A stretch of DNA of 64,000 bases from Petrolisthes cinctipes. Its lineage: Eukaryota; Arthropoda; Malacostraca; Decapoda; Porcellanidae. Location of the stretch: contig JAWQEG010000506.1 of the NCBI GenBank assembly GCA_033782935.1, positions 1,290,501 through 1,354,500 of the forward strand. Direction: 5' to 3'. The notes under the pieces are model-generated. The model was given only the letters and a program-made list of their open reading frames with translations, was not told where the DNA came from and made no database searches. The position numbers and the translations under genes were made by a program. The number at the start of each line of letters is the position of its first letter. Position 1 is the first letter of the stretch. This document shows, one piece after another, positions 1 through 9,691 of the stretch.

Positions 1-13
1 GAGAGGTACTTAC

Positions 14-274
14 TTGGAGGTGGAGGGCTTTGGTAAATTGATTACCGCTGGGAGGGAGGCGAAGATCGTGTCTGTCGCCGGTTGGTCAAAGAGGGCGGGG
101 GACAAGGGGGCAGCTCGCACCACTCCCCTCTGTGCCATCTCCGGCGCAGATTTAGCCGCCGCCTGGCGGGCTGCCAGTCTCGCCTCGGCGAACGCCTTCG
201 CCTCCTCCCGCATGAAGTGGGTCGTCATCGCCGCCACGCCCTCCATCACGGTGGCCATGGAAGAGAGGGTGTCA
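14..274 (-). CDS. Downstream exon of a spliced gag-like gene
   Basis: On the minus strand this 261-bp stretch is an open exon. It is preceded by a pyrimidine-rich TTACAG acceptor at 280-275 and followed by a consensus GTAAGT donor at 13-8. The upstream exon ends with two bases of a codon and this exon supplies the third, so the frame carries through. The encoded segment starts DTLSSMATVMEGVAAM and is Ala-rich and helical, with a likely coiled coil around AKAFAEARLAARQAAAK, then turns Pro-rich. It also leaves in phase 2, so the message should continue beyond the left edge. I infer the C-terminal part of a gag-like protein. A host gene derived from a retroelement is the alternative. Confidence 0.5.
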
Positions 275-391
275 CTGTAAGGGGTAAACAAGGAAAAAAC
301 CGAGCGAACCCGGGGATAAGTACCCGGGAGTAACAGAGAGACCCTCTACCCAGCATCCCTAAAAAACATGACACACGAGTAAGGTACTCAC
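275..391 (-). other. 117-bp spliceosomal intron (phase 2)
   Basis: Read on the minus strand, the interval begins GTGAGT (391-386) and ends TTACAG (280-275). Removing it joins two reading frames in phase. Both sites match metazoan consensus. An intron is unexpected in a recently retrotransposed gag gene. It suggests either a tyrosine-recombinase/DIRS-type element or a sequence now expressed by the host. Splicing itself is inferred, not observed. Confidence 0.5.
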
Positions 392-2065
392 GCTAGCTGT
401 ACACCCGACATCTCGTGGTAGGAGTTGGTTAGGGCGTTGAGGCAGTCCCTAATCAACGAGGCGGCTGCTCCCGTGGAGATGGTGTGGGCCAACACTAGAC
501 GGGTAGCAGACTCCGCCTGTCGCAACTTACCATCGGGCTCCTTCAGCTGATAGGGGACCGGGGGCTCCTTCTCCGTCTTCCACAGGCACTCCCTCAAGCC
601 CAAGGGGGCCCGGGAATGAGGGCGGATGACGGGGAAAGACGGAGGAGGGGGCTTCCTGGGCGCGTTGTTTCTCTGGTGGTCCAGGGACTTAAGGAGAAGG
701 GCTGGAATGTCCAAGTCCCCTTCGCCCTTATCCCCCGGGAAGTACGCGTCCGGGGAAAGGAGGAGAGCCGTGTTACCGAGGGAGCGGTCAATCCTCCAAG
801 CCCCGGACAAGTGTAGCTGGCTGTACTCCACCAGAAAACCCATCGCGTCCAGGGTCGCCGCAGAGGACACCCTAGATGAAGTGGGTACGGGCGCTGAGAT
901 AGGACGGACCTTGTAGAAGGGAATAGCCTCGCCCTTCTCATCCGCCCCCCACTTCACCACGACGTCATCCCTCCGGATCCACACGTCTGGTTGAGCCGTG
1001 TCCGGAGACCAAGCCACCAGTCTGCCCTCCTCCGAAGAGTGGGTCCAGGTAGGAGGGAGAAGAGACCAAGAGTAGGGAAGGTATCCGTCTCCCGAAGGAG
1101 GGGGTGACGGGGACGGAGGTGCGGAGGTAACCAACTCCTCAGCTATGTCCCCCGACGGAGACTCGAGCCCCGGGGAAACGGGAGGCACGAAAAGGACTCC
1201 CACATCCCCGGGAGGACTCGCGCCCTCGACGGGAGCAGCAGCGGGAGGCGGGGGAACAGGAGCGGGTTCCGTAGCGACAGCCGGAGGCTGCGCGACGGAA
1301 GCCCCAGGAAAAGCGTGAGGAATAAGGGCGTGGAAGATCTTAACTATCTTCCTCGACGAGGGGCTGTCCCCCCCCCCGCTTACCCTTGCGGGAATTGTGG
1401 GCGGGCGAAGGAGAGCTCCCCGACGACGAAGAAGAGGAAGAGGACGACGAAGAAGAGGAGGAAGGAGAACGGCGACGAGCACGGGACTTCCTGGAGTGGC
1501 GGGACCTTTTAGCTGAACGCTTGCGTCCTCTAGAGAGGCCTGAGGAGCCAGCTCTAGCAGGAGGCGAAGCTGGGGGTTCCCTGCTGGGCCCTTGTACCGG
1601 TGAGGCAGTCGGGAGAACCAGCGCGACAGACTCGCTCGTTTCCCGGGGGGATAAGCCCCGAGAAGGAGTCGTAGTACCGCCTAGGGAAGGAGGCTCAATC
1701 TCTCGGGCCTCAGGAGGTTCTAGCCCCTGAGACTCCGAGAGACAGGAAGAAGGGTAACGGGTCCTGAATAAACCCAGGTCCGCTCCCAAAATCGGGTCCA
1801 CCCACGCCAAAGAAGAACCGTCTCGTCTGTGGGCCATTCTCCTAGCCCTCGTCCACGCCATACGAAGAGAAGCAAGGGCAGGGAGCTTGGAGCGGGCAGA
1901 AGGGGAAGTAACCCGACACAACTCAGCCCAGGGGCGGCACACACCACACGCCAAAGGGTCGTAACCCAAGGGAGTGAAGCAGGGTGCGTGAGGTGAACAG
2001 TGCAGGTGTCCGTCAGGCGAGACCCGCACGGTACATCCTGAGGCAGCACAAAGGGCACGAGTAGG
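392..2065 (-). pseudogene. Gag-like protein, main exon, broken at a G10 run
   Basis: The exon appears to start after a strong acceptor (pyrimidine run then CAG at 2068-2066). Its N-terminus has a Cys/His cluster (CAASGC, HLHC, HAPC, then CGVC) that may bind zinc. Next comes an Arg/Ser-rich region with a run of about 14 serines, then a Pro-rich linker. The C-terminal globular part contains PDAYFPGDKGEGDLDIP and YQLKEPDGKLRQAES, which resemble gag proteins of DIRS-type elements common in crustaceans; that link is from memory and uncertain. The frame shifts by one base at ten C residues on the plus strand (1368-1377). This is either a real indel or a homopolymer sequencing error. No RT or recombinase is in view. 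Confidence 0.45.
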
Positions 2066-3087
2066 CTGGGGGAGAAAAGAATACACAAACATGGGTTAAC
2101 AATTGCAAACACTGGAACACAGAAGACACGAAACCCATCCTCCCCGAAGGAAAGAAGCGCGGGACACGCCCGCTGAACCTGGGGACCAGGACACGATCCC
2201 CCACACTCGCGCAGCCGCCCAGGGAAAAACCCCGTAAAACCAAAACCGTCTGCCACATGGAGCGGGAAAATAAGGGCCCCCCCGGACAGAAGAACCAGAA
2301 GGAGGGGTAGGAGGGGACCCGATAGCCTGAGAAGAAACACTCCAGGCTGAAAATAATGGAAAAACCCCAAAAATAAAATAAAAAACCCCCGCCCGGGAGA
2401 GGAAGAGAGAACCAGGGCACAATTCTCACTCCCCCTTACCAAGAGGGGACACATAATAATCGGGGAAGGCAAGAGGAAGGGCTGCAAAGACCCCATGTGC
2501 TCACCACGTGGGGTGGAGAAGTCCCACGTGGCGCCCACTAACCTCGCTAAAAAACCCCAGAAACCCCGATAAAATACACACGAAGCATGTACTAGTGGCA
2601 GGAGGGACAGTGAAAGGGGGGACAGACGGAGAAAAACTCCGAAAACAGGGGCTGAAAAGCCCCCTTCGCTTAAGGAAAAGAACTAAGTCCTAACGAAGAA
2701 AAAAACCCCATAAACACCTAAAACCCTCCTAGAAAACACACATGATACATCTGCAAAGCAGGCTAGCCACTAGAACACAAAAGAAAAAATTAGCAGGAAC
2801 ACGCGACACAATACCATAGCGTAGCAGCGAGGAGCGTAGATGTTGACTGAAACGTGTTCCGCGACAGAGTGGGCGAGCGGTATTCAGCGGAGGAGGGGCT
2901 TAATACCTCACCTCACCACCACCAGGTGGCTCCACTATCAGTACAGCGCCAGATTTGAATTTTATTTACTTCTGATGAACGTCACGGAATTGACCCTTCC
3001 AACCCAGATTATGCCTATACGGGGCCTGGGCTTGTGAAGGGGCCTATTCTATAGCAAACAGCTGTGCTGGTTTCACTATACCAATAA

Positions 3088-3091
<4 letters not shown>
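2066..3091. other. Non-coding stretch upstream of the gag-like gene
   Basis: No defended gene lies here. On the minus strand a good GTGAGC donor occurs at 2504-2499, next to an inverted CCACGTGG pair (2500-2535), so a non-coding first exon joined to the acceptor at 2066 is possible. The long overlapping minus-strand ORF through here is antisense-like, hydrophobic and lacks motifs. The stretch 2900-3091 is unremarkable and ends at the poly(T) of the next element. Confidence 0.4.
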
Positions 3092-3120
<29 letters not shown>

Positions 3121-3122
<2 letters not shown>

Positions 3123-3299
3123 TAATTCCGCCGTAGCGTCAGTCAATAGGCAGACAACAGTACACAAGGGTAGGCGGGACTCACGAGAACCCAATGACCA
3201 CACACACACACAAGCACACACACACGCGCACACACACACATCATAAAAAAACATAACAGAATGAAGAACAAGCACACAGACAAATATTTACATCATGAC
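3121..3299 (-). other. 3' UTR of element A1 with (CA)n
   Basis: Between the ORF2 stop and the A-tail lies a 3' UTR carrying an interrupted (CA)n tract on the plus strand at about 3200-3241. The same UTR, including the CA tract, recurs at 41296-41476 in the second copy. The microsatellite is therefore part of the element, not a chance neighbour. Confidence 0.75.
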
Positions 3300-4340
3300 C
3301 TACTTAAATCCACCAAAACGAGGGTGGCGCAATAGAAGTTTCTCCAGAACCTGATGGTTCAGCAGGTGTCGACAAACCACATCAAGTGGCAGGCTCTGGG
3401 GCAGCAAGTGTTGGACAGTGGGGCAGGCTAGGCAATAGTGCTCTATAGTGTTAGCACGAGGTGCTCGACACAAGCGACACTCAGTGAAGGGAGGCTCACC
3501 CTGCATCCCAGCAACCTGCTACGGTGGCCGGTAGCCAAGCCTCAAACGAGCAGAGACTACATTGTGCCTCTGAACCATGAGGCCTCGACGACGGTAAGAA
3601 TATTTGTGATGGCAGACAGTCTTGTAATGGGTGATGGAGATGCTGAAGGGCCTCTCTGCATCCCTGCGTCGCTGTACAGGGAGAGTGGCGGAGCGAACTC
3701 TAGAAAGGTAACATGTCAGGGAGAGAGGACGTCCAGCACCACGAGGAGGCAGATGGCAGGCTTCCTTTGCGAGTCTGTCAACTGTATCATTGTGACGTAA
3801 ACCTACATGGGATGGCACCCATAAAAATTTGACAGTCAAGTTACGATGACGCAATAAGGCCAAAAACGATAAAATCTGCTGAATAACAGTAGAGTGTGTG
3901 GGCTGAACACTAGAGAGGGAATGAAGGGCAGGTTTGGAGTCACAAAAAATGGCAGCATTCACTCCACGTTGACAAACAAGACTAACAGCATCCAGAATGG
4001 CATACAGTTCACACAATGTTGAGCTAGATTGGTTACAGAGACGACGGCCAACCCAGCCCCCTGGAGGTGACTCCAGGTCAGGCGAGAAAACAGCACAACC
4101 TGCTGCACCATCCACCTGCAATGAGCCATCAGTGTAGAGGCAGTATGGATCTGTGATGGAGGAAGTCACTGTTTCTATGTGTTCCAGAGCCAACTGCCGC
4201 TGTAGAGAAGGCAGCTCCGACTTGGAAGTAGGTGTAAAGCTCACATCAGGTGTTGGTAGCATCCATGGAAGGGGCCCTGGAGGGACGTCTGCAACCATTA
4301 TATCTATATTAAGACCACGGAGCACAGAGGAAACAGACAT
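3300..4340 (-). pseudogene. A1 ORF2 C-terminal part: RNase H and zinc motif
   Basis: RNase H signature: CLYTDGSLQVDGAAG supplies the first catalytic Asp, LCELYAILDA the Glu, IFCDSKPALHS the second Asp, and LWVPSHVGLRHNDTVDRLA the C-terminal His/Asp region. After a basic segment a zinc-type motif CRLCRAPRANTIEHYCLAC closes the protein. Within this copy a TAG at about 3519 splits the zinc motif from RNase H where the second copy has TGG. At the upstream end one missing base near 4341 puts this part out of frame with the RT. RNase H would remove template RNA during reverse transcription. The function is certain from family motifs, but the copy is inactive. Confidence 0.85.
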
Positions 4341-5742
4341 TATAGAGTACGTCCAGCAGGCAGTATGGGAGGGACCGGGTAGTTTGGTCTAAGAGAAGTC
4401 CTGACTAACTGAGAGTAATGGGGTGAAAGATGTGGGAAATGGAGGCACTTGACAGTGAAGCAAGTAACATTAGAATAAATTCTCTCGATTAATGGGGGAA
4501 GACGCAACTCACGCTGCATGTTCACTATCCTGGTCGACATTGGACAACCGAGAATTATTCTCATTGGTCTATTCTGAAATTTTTCTAAAGTTTCCAGAGT
4601 AGCCCTAGGAAGTTGAATCAAAGCAGGGGAAAGGTAATCTACAACTGAACGGATAAAAGCAATATAGATGGTCCTGGCTACTGGGATGGAGATGCCCGAG
4701 GAGTTGTTAGATAGCCATTGAAGTGGTGTAAGTCGGCGCTGGAGACGACCCAATAAGTCCTGGACAATGGGATGGTCTTGAGGTCTGGCAGGGACAATCG
4801 GCCAAATATTGACTGGCGCACTCAGGTAGCAGTACTGGGAACACATGGGAATGACAGTCCCTCCAATGGTGAACACTGGCCGAGCTTGAGGAAGGCGGCA
4901 GGTGAATATTCTGCTCTTATCTGGGGAGACAAGAATGCCACAGTGAGAGGAGGCCACAGAGAAGGAGTCAAGAAACCGCTGGAGATCCCTTGGTGAGGTA
5001 GAATGAACACAGATATCATCAGCATAGCACGTAATTGTAGCTCCAGGAATATCAGGGAGAGAAGTGAGCAACCGATGCATCAGAATATTAAATAACAATG
5101 GGCTGAGAACACCCCCTTGAGGCGTACCAAGATTAAAACTGCGCAAAGGACTGAGCGCACCACTGAAAAACACACGGGAGGTCCTGTTACTCAGGTAGCC
5201 CCGAATCCACCGTAGTAGATTACCCTTTATCCCAAAGTCAACCAGTTGATCCAAAATGACATCTCTATTAGCAACATCGAAGGCACTTCGAAGGTCAATG
5301 AAGGCCACCACACTGTCCCTGGAAAGGCGAGAGTACAGGTCGACTAGGCAGTGATGTGTGCTCCGCTTGGGAAGGAAACCAAACAGCCAAGGAGAAAGGC
5401 GATCCTGCAGTCTGTACATGAGACGATTGAGTAAGATTCTCTCCATAACCTTACAGAAACAGGAAGTAAGGGGAATAAGCCTGAACTTCGCAGTGCCGGG
5501 CTTAGGGATGGGTATTATTGTGCTGCTGGTCCAGGCTCGTGGTACACAACCGTCACGAAGACAAAGATTGTACAGTCGAAGTAGAGGGTTCCCAGGAACT
5601 TGTTGAAGTAGGCGCAGCACAGCATAAGTAATACCATCATCACCAGGGGAAGAAGCTCTACCCCGAGAGAGAGAGCACGGCGCAACTCCTCCTCAGTTAT
5701 CTCCTCTGCATCATCGTCATCATCTTGTAACAGAGCAGACAT
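4340..5742 (-). pseudogene. A1 ORF2 reverse transcriptase
   Basis: Minus-strand RT of about 430 residues. Visible motifs: IIPIPKPGTAKFRLIPLTS (fingers), VVAFIDLRSAFD (block A with catalytic Asp), LGTPQGGVLSPLLFNI (block B), and CYADDICVHS (block C, intact catalytic Asp pair, near 5017-5030). The thumb region YLSPALIQLP follows. The N-terminal linker carries an acidic run (QDDDDDAEEITEEEL) that ends at 5742, where element B begins. The second copy at 42371-44093 continues upstream into a linker and endonuclease. Here that part is displaced by B and largely deleted. The RT core has no internal stop, so this is the best preserved RT of the A family in the window. Confidence 0.88.
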
Positions 5743-5770
5743 TAGTTCAAGTTTTAGGGTCCCGCAGAGG

Positions 5771-5786
5771 GCCGCTCATAAGCGGC
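5771..5786 (-). repeat. Perfect hairpin near the 3' end of element B
   Basis: GCCGCTCATAAGCGGC forms six perfect base pairs around a four-base loop, about 26 bases from the 3' end of B. CR1- and L2-type RTs recognise 3' terminal structure or short repeats rather than poly(A), so this hairpin is a candidate recognition element. That role is inferred. Confidence 0.5.
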
Positions 5787-5813
5787 ATAATATGTGGGGG
5801 TTGTGCGGGGGAT

Positions 5814-6690
5814 TTAGGGATCCAGGGCAGGATTAGGATAAGGGTGGATTGGGTCAGGGACTGTGGGTTGAGGATTAGGATTGGAGAGGTAATGATTGGT
5901 GATCCTATTTCTAAACGTGTCAAGAATGGGGCTATAAACTACGTGAGATGGGAGATGATTCCACTCTTGGATGCTGCGGGGAAAGAATGAGTGCCTAAAT
6001 ATATCAGTGCTTGTCTGGTATGTATGGTATTTTAAGTTGTGGCTGCCTCTAGTGGATCGTATACTTGTAGGGTGTAGATATGTGTCTTTGTCTATGTCAA
6101 CTAACTTGTTTGTGATTTTATATACCATCTGTTGTCTGTGTATCTGTCTTCGTGTTACTAATGGGTCTAGTTTTGTGTCTTGTTTAAGCAAAGTGACTGA
6201 TGTATTGTGTCTGTAATCACATCTGGCCCATCCTGCAGTCTTGTTTTGTATGGACTCTAATTTATTGATATTATTGTAAGTGTTTGGGTCCCAGACGGTG
6301 TCGCAATAATCTAAATGTGGCCGAACGAAAGTGTTATATGCAATAATTTTGGTGTCTGTGTTACACCTGCTGAGGTTCCTGCGCAAGAACCCCAGGACCC
6401 TACTAGCTTTGGCCCTGATGCTACCTATGTGTGTGTTCCACCTCATGTCCGCTGAGATGTGGGCGCCCAAGTATTTGTGGGAAGTGACTGTGTTGAGGTT
6501 GGTGTTGTGTAATTGATATGTATATGGAATGACATTATGGGCACGGGTAAAACGGATGTGAGGGCATTTGTCTGGTCTAAATGTCATCTGCCACTTGACT
6601 TCCCAGTCTTCAAGTGCAGTTAGGTCGTCCTGTAGTCGAAGGCAGTCATTCCTATCTTTAATTGGTCTATAAACTAAGCTATCGTCTGCA
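5814..6690 (-). pseudogene. B reverse transcriptase, palm to C-terminus
   Basis: The open frame begins around the catalytic FADD motif (about 6683-6693) and continues through a linker into HKYLGAHISADMRWNTHI, KASRVLGFLRRNL, FVRPHLDYCDTVWDP and SFFPRSIQEWNHLPS. These blocks are characteristic of the thumb and C-terminus of CR1/Jockey-type RTs. It is separated by a one-base frameshift, just before FADD, from the N-terminal RT half at 6674-7303. The ORF ends at 5814, followed by about 70 bases of 3' UTR with a hairpin. Confidence 0.85.
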
Positions 6691-7303
6691 AAGAGTCTAG
6701 TGGTGAAAGTGGGAGGTCATTAATGTATGAAAGGAAGAGAATGGGACCCAGGACAGTGCCCTGGGGTACCCCAGAGGTCACAGGAACAGATGGAGACTGA
6801 CTACCGTCAAGAACTACACGTTGCTTTCTGGTAGTCAAGAACGTTCTAATCCAGTGAAGAAGTTGTCCCTGTATGCCATAGAATTCTAATTTGTGTAGTA
6901 GTCTTTGGTGAGGAACTTTGTCGAAGGCTTTGGCAAAGTCTAATACTATGGCGTCAACCTGTCTAATTTTTGTGTCATTGAGGGACTGCAAGATGTCATG
7001 TGTAGTTACCAGTAGCTGCGTCTCACACGAGCGTTTAGGCCGAAAACCGTGTTGATTGTCAGTCAGTATATTTTGCCTATCAAAGTGGTCCATTATGTGT
7101 CTATGAATAATGTGTTCTAAAATTTTGCAGGGGACTGAGGTAAGTGAAATAGGTCTATAATTAATGGGAAGGGTTCTGTCTCCGGATTTAAAAATTGGGG
7201 TCACTTTTGCCAAAAACCAGTCTTGAGGGAGTTCACCGGTCTGTAAAGTCTGTGAGAATATAACCTGCAGGACAGGGGCAAGAACGCTAGCGTTAGTCCT
7301 CAA
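6674..7303 (-). pseudogene. B reverse transcriptase, fingers and palm
   Basis: Motifs in order: [19 protein letters not shown] and [18 protein letters not shown] (fingers), [33 protein letters not shown] (block A with catalytic Asp), [19 protein letters not shown] (block B). The frame is lost just after [11 protein letters not shown], directly before the FADD active site, which lies in the next frame. Family assignment to CR1/Jockey rests on this set of blocks and the GFRPKRSC / [10 protein letters not shown] wording. Upstream it is separated by a frame break at about 7304-7384 from the linker. Confidence 0.87.
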
Positions 7304-7383
7304 TATCCTGCAGGGTATATTGTCTGGTCCAGTCGCTTTGTGTATGTCTACCTCAGATAAGAGTTTCTCAATTCCTTAGGTGT

Positions 7384-8063
7384 TTATATGAATGGGAGGG
7401 ATAGGTGGGTGTGATGGTGTTGGCATGTCTGGTAAGTGTTCATGTTCATGGGTAAAAACGGACTGGAATTGTGTGTTAAGGGCGTTGGCTTTGTCTTGTG
7501 GGTGTGTAACCAAGGAATTGTTGTGTAGTAATGTTGTAATACCGGTCGAGTCTTGTTTGCGTGCTTTAAAAAAGCCGAAGAATTTTTTGTGGTTTTGTGT
7601 GTTGTCTGCGAGGAAAGTGGATGTGTATTTAGTGCTGCTTGTTTAGTTTCTTTCTGTAGTGTTTTCTGTATGTTTTTGTATTCTAACCAGTGTTCTGTAT
7701 CGTTGTATCGTTTTGCTCTGTTGTATGCCTTTACCTTGTTTCTGTGTAGTCTTTTTAATTGTATATTGTACCATGGTAACGACCGGTTATGTGTGATGGT
7801 TTTCTTGGGTATGTGCTTGTCCATTGTGTCATGTATAAAGTCACGAAGTCTGGTCCAGTTTGTTTCCACAGAGCTGGCCATTGGGTCTGAGTCAAGGAAC
7901 GAGTCACGAAATTCAACTAAGTCTTGGGTAATGCCATCCATGTCAGCTCTGTTGTACATGTAAATTGTCCTGGGTAATTGTTTTTGTGCTGTTGGCTTGA
8001 TGTTTGCGTCAATGAGTACCATCTCATGGTCACTAAGACCAGGTAGTACTCGTGTCCGTGTAA
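7384..8063 (-). pseudogene. B linker between endonuclease and RT
   Basis: This frame carries the tail of the endonuclease domain (LSDHEMVLIDANIKP), then a basic linker with SLPWYNIQLKRLHRNK and YNRAKRYNDTEHWLEYK, typical of the region that precedes the RT in CR1/Jockey polyproteins. It is out of frame with the endonuclease ORF because of a TTAA doubling at 8064-8071. Codon starts are offset exactly as a 4-base insertion predicts. It ends at about 7384 with another frame change before the RT. Confidence 0.8.
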
Positions 8064-9409
8064 TTAATTAAGGAAATGTTGTTTGTGAGAAATAAGTCTA
8101 ATATGTTGGATGTGACCCCGTGTCTTATGTTAGGATTATGTCTTTCTACACTGACTTGTGTGCGTGTTGGTTCGAGTACTGTTTGGGTAAGTGAGTGGGT
8201 GTTAATGATGCCAATGAAATTTTCATGTAAGAGTTTCTTATCAGTCTGTAATAGTAAGTCGCCTTCATGGGTGGAATTGTCCAGTGTCGCCTGTGCTGTC
8301 CAGTTTATGTCGGGAAGGTTAAAGTCACCAGCCAACCATATATTTTTGGAGGGGTCAATTTTAGATAAACAATCGTCAAGGGTCTGCAGGTATTCTAAGT
8401 TTGAATTTGGGGGACGATAAAATGATCCTATAATGAGTGTCCTGCAGCCCTGTATCTGTATTTTAGTCCATATAATTTCAGAGTCCGTGTTCAGTTCGGT
8501 GGCTGGGGTCGCAACTAGTCCTGGCTTTGTCACAATTAGGACTCCGCCATGTTTATCGTCTATTCTGTCCTTCCTGTGTAGGGTCATATTATAGGGACTG
8601 TCAGTCGGGAAGATTTCACTGTCCTGGATGTCAGGTGTGAGCCAGGTCTCTGTCCCTATAATAATGTCGGGTTCATAGGTCTGGAGGGTTTGGTGAAAGG
8701 CGGCTCTTTTGTTTATGATGCTGCGGAAGTTAATGATTAGGGTACGAAGGGAAAACAGTTTTTTATGGGTGATGGAGTCGAGTGTGGTGTTAGTGGTAGA
8801 ATGGGGTGTGAGGATGGATGATCTATTGGGACTGGTGATTGGTGTTATGGAGAATGAGTGTGCACTATGGAGAGTCTGGTTGGGTGTAGAATGGTTTGGG
8901 AGTGGAGGAGTGGATGATGTGGAGTTAAGGGAAGTCATGTCTTGCTGTCGGTTTTGTGTAAGGGAGGAATTGTCTCTGTTGCGTCTACCTAAACGTCGGG
9001 TGATCCTATCTAATGGTGGAGGTGTGTTGCGAGTTGTGGGTTGTGGTGAAGATGAAGTGGTGGTGTCTAATAAACTGAATCTATTGGTGTAGTGTATTGG
9101 GGAGTGAAAAAGGGTGGAGGTAAAATTGGGCACACCACAGTCCCAGCAGATCCACGAAAGGCTCCGACCCTCCAATCCGTCGAACGCCGCCGTGTAGCCC
9201 CCAACACAGCTGACATGATACCAGCCTACATGCTGGGAAACCTCACAGCAGCGATCGCACTGGATGGCCTGCTGGCCCCATTTGACCGCCCGTCGGCATA
9301 ATTGACAGGGATACTTTGGGGCGCGGGGGCCAGGGTTGGTCAGAGCCCCTTTGTCACCACACAACATAAGGAGCAACAGGGCACCCCGGAGATTGCCGAG
9401 GCAAGCCAC
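8033..9409 (-). CDS. B polyprotein N-terminus: 2A-like, PHD finger, endonuclease
   Basis: The protein opens with a Leu-rich stretch and LCGDKGALTNPGP, a degenerate form of the 2A-like GDVExNPGP signal found at the N-terminus of some CR1/L2-type proteins. Next is a PHD-type zinc finger (CQLC, CDRC, WYHVSC, CWDC; residues about 33-92), then a Ser/Thr/Pro/Asn-rich low-complexity linker. The endonuclease starts near residue 218. It has GTETWLTPDI (catalytic Glu), GGVLIVTKPG, GSFYRPPNSN, WLAGDFNLPDINW (Asp/Asn) and NILDLFLTNN. This domain nicks target DNA for primed reverse transcription. The final SDH motif is cut off by a frameshift at 8064-8071. The Met at 9409 is the first in-frame start after upstream stops. 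Confidence 0.82.
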   Translation of the reverse strand: MACLGNLRGALLLLMLCGDKGALTNPGPRAPKYPCQLCRRAVKWGQQAIQCDRCCEVSQHVGWYHVSCVGGYTAAFDGLEGRSLSWICWDCGVPNFTSTLFHSPIHYTNRFSLLDTTTSSSPQPTTRNTPPPLDRITRRLGRRNRDNSSLTQNRQQDMTSLNSTSSTPPLPNHSTPNQTLHSAHSFSITPITSPNRSSILTPHSTTNTTLDSITHKKLFSLRTLIINFRSIINKRAAFHQTLQTYEPDIIIGTETWLTPDIQDSEIFPTDSPYNMTLHRKDRIDDKHGGVLIVTKPGLVATPATELNTDSEIIWTKIQIQGCRTLIIGSFYRPPNSNLEYLQTLDDCLSKIDPSKNIWLAGDFNLPDINWTAQATLDNSTHEGDLLLQTDKKLLHENFIGIINTHSLTQTVLEPTRTQVSVERHNPNIRHGVTSNILDLFLTNNISLINYTDTSTTWS

Positions 9410-9691
9410 CTTTAACCCTTGAGGGCCCTTAGGGGTGCCCAGGTTCCCAAACAGGTGTGTGTATATGTGTATATGGAGGTGTGGGTGTAGATGTCTGGTG
9501 TTAGTGAGTTTGGTGTTTTGGTATGTGTGCAGCCAGTGTTTTTATTGTCAGTGTTGTAGAGTATTAAAACTAGTGAGCAGTATGTGTAGAATATTGTTAG
9601 TGTACATGTGTATGTTGTCTTGTGTGGGGTGTGTCTGTGCATGTTTATAAAGCACTAATATAAATATACAATACAAACTTACCCCTGTACC
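9410..9691 (-). other. 5' UTR of element B
   Basis: This is the non-coding leader between the first Met of B and the resumed A1 sequence. It is rich in (CA)/(TA)-type dinucleotides on the minus strand and has no motif I recognise. The 5' border is set by homology of the neighbour, with an uncertainty of a few bases. Confidence 0.55.

Larger units (their letters stand above)
5746..9691 (-). mobile_element. Non-LTR retrotransposon B (CR1/Jockey-like) inserted in A1
   Basis: A 3.95-kb minus-strand insertion that separates two parts of A1. A-family sequence stops at ATTAG (5745) and resumes about 9692 at GACGTACCC. In the uninterrupted copy the two meet at 43912-43916. One polyprotein is encoded: a degenerate 2A-like start, a PHD-type zinc finger, an apurinic-type endonuclease and an RT with FADD. 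There is no RNase H. The 3' end has no poly(A), which fits CR1-type elements. No clear target duplication is visible at the junctions. Several frameshifts make it inactive. Confidence 0.85.

Noticed and set aside
1720..2538. Long hydrophobic minus-strand ORF overlapping the gag-like gene
   Set aside because: It overlaps the motif-bearing frame and carries no recognisable domain. It is explained by composition.
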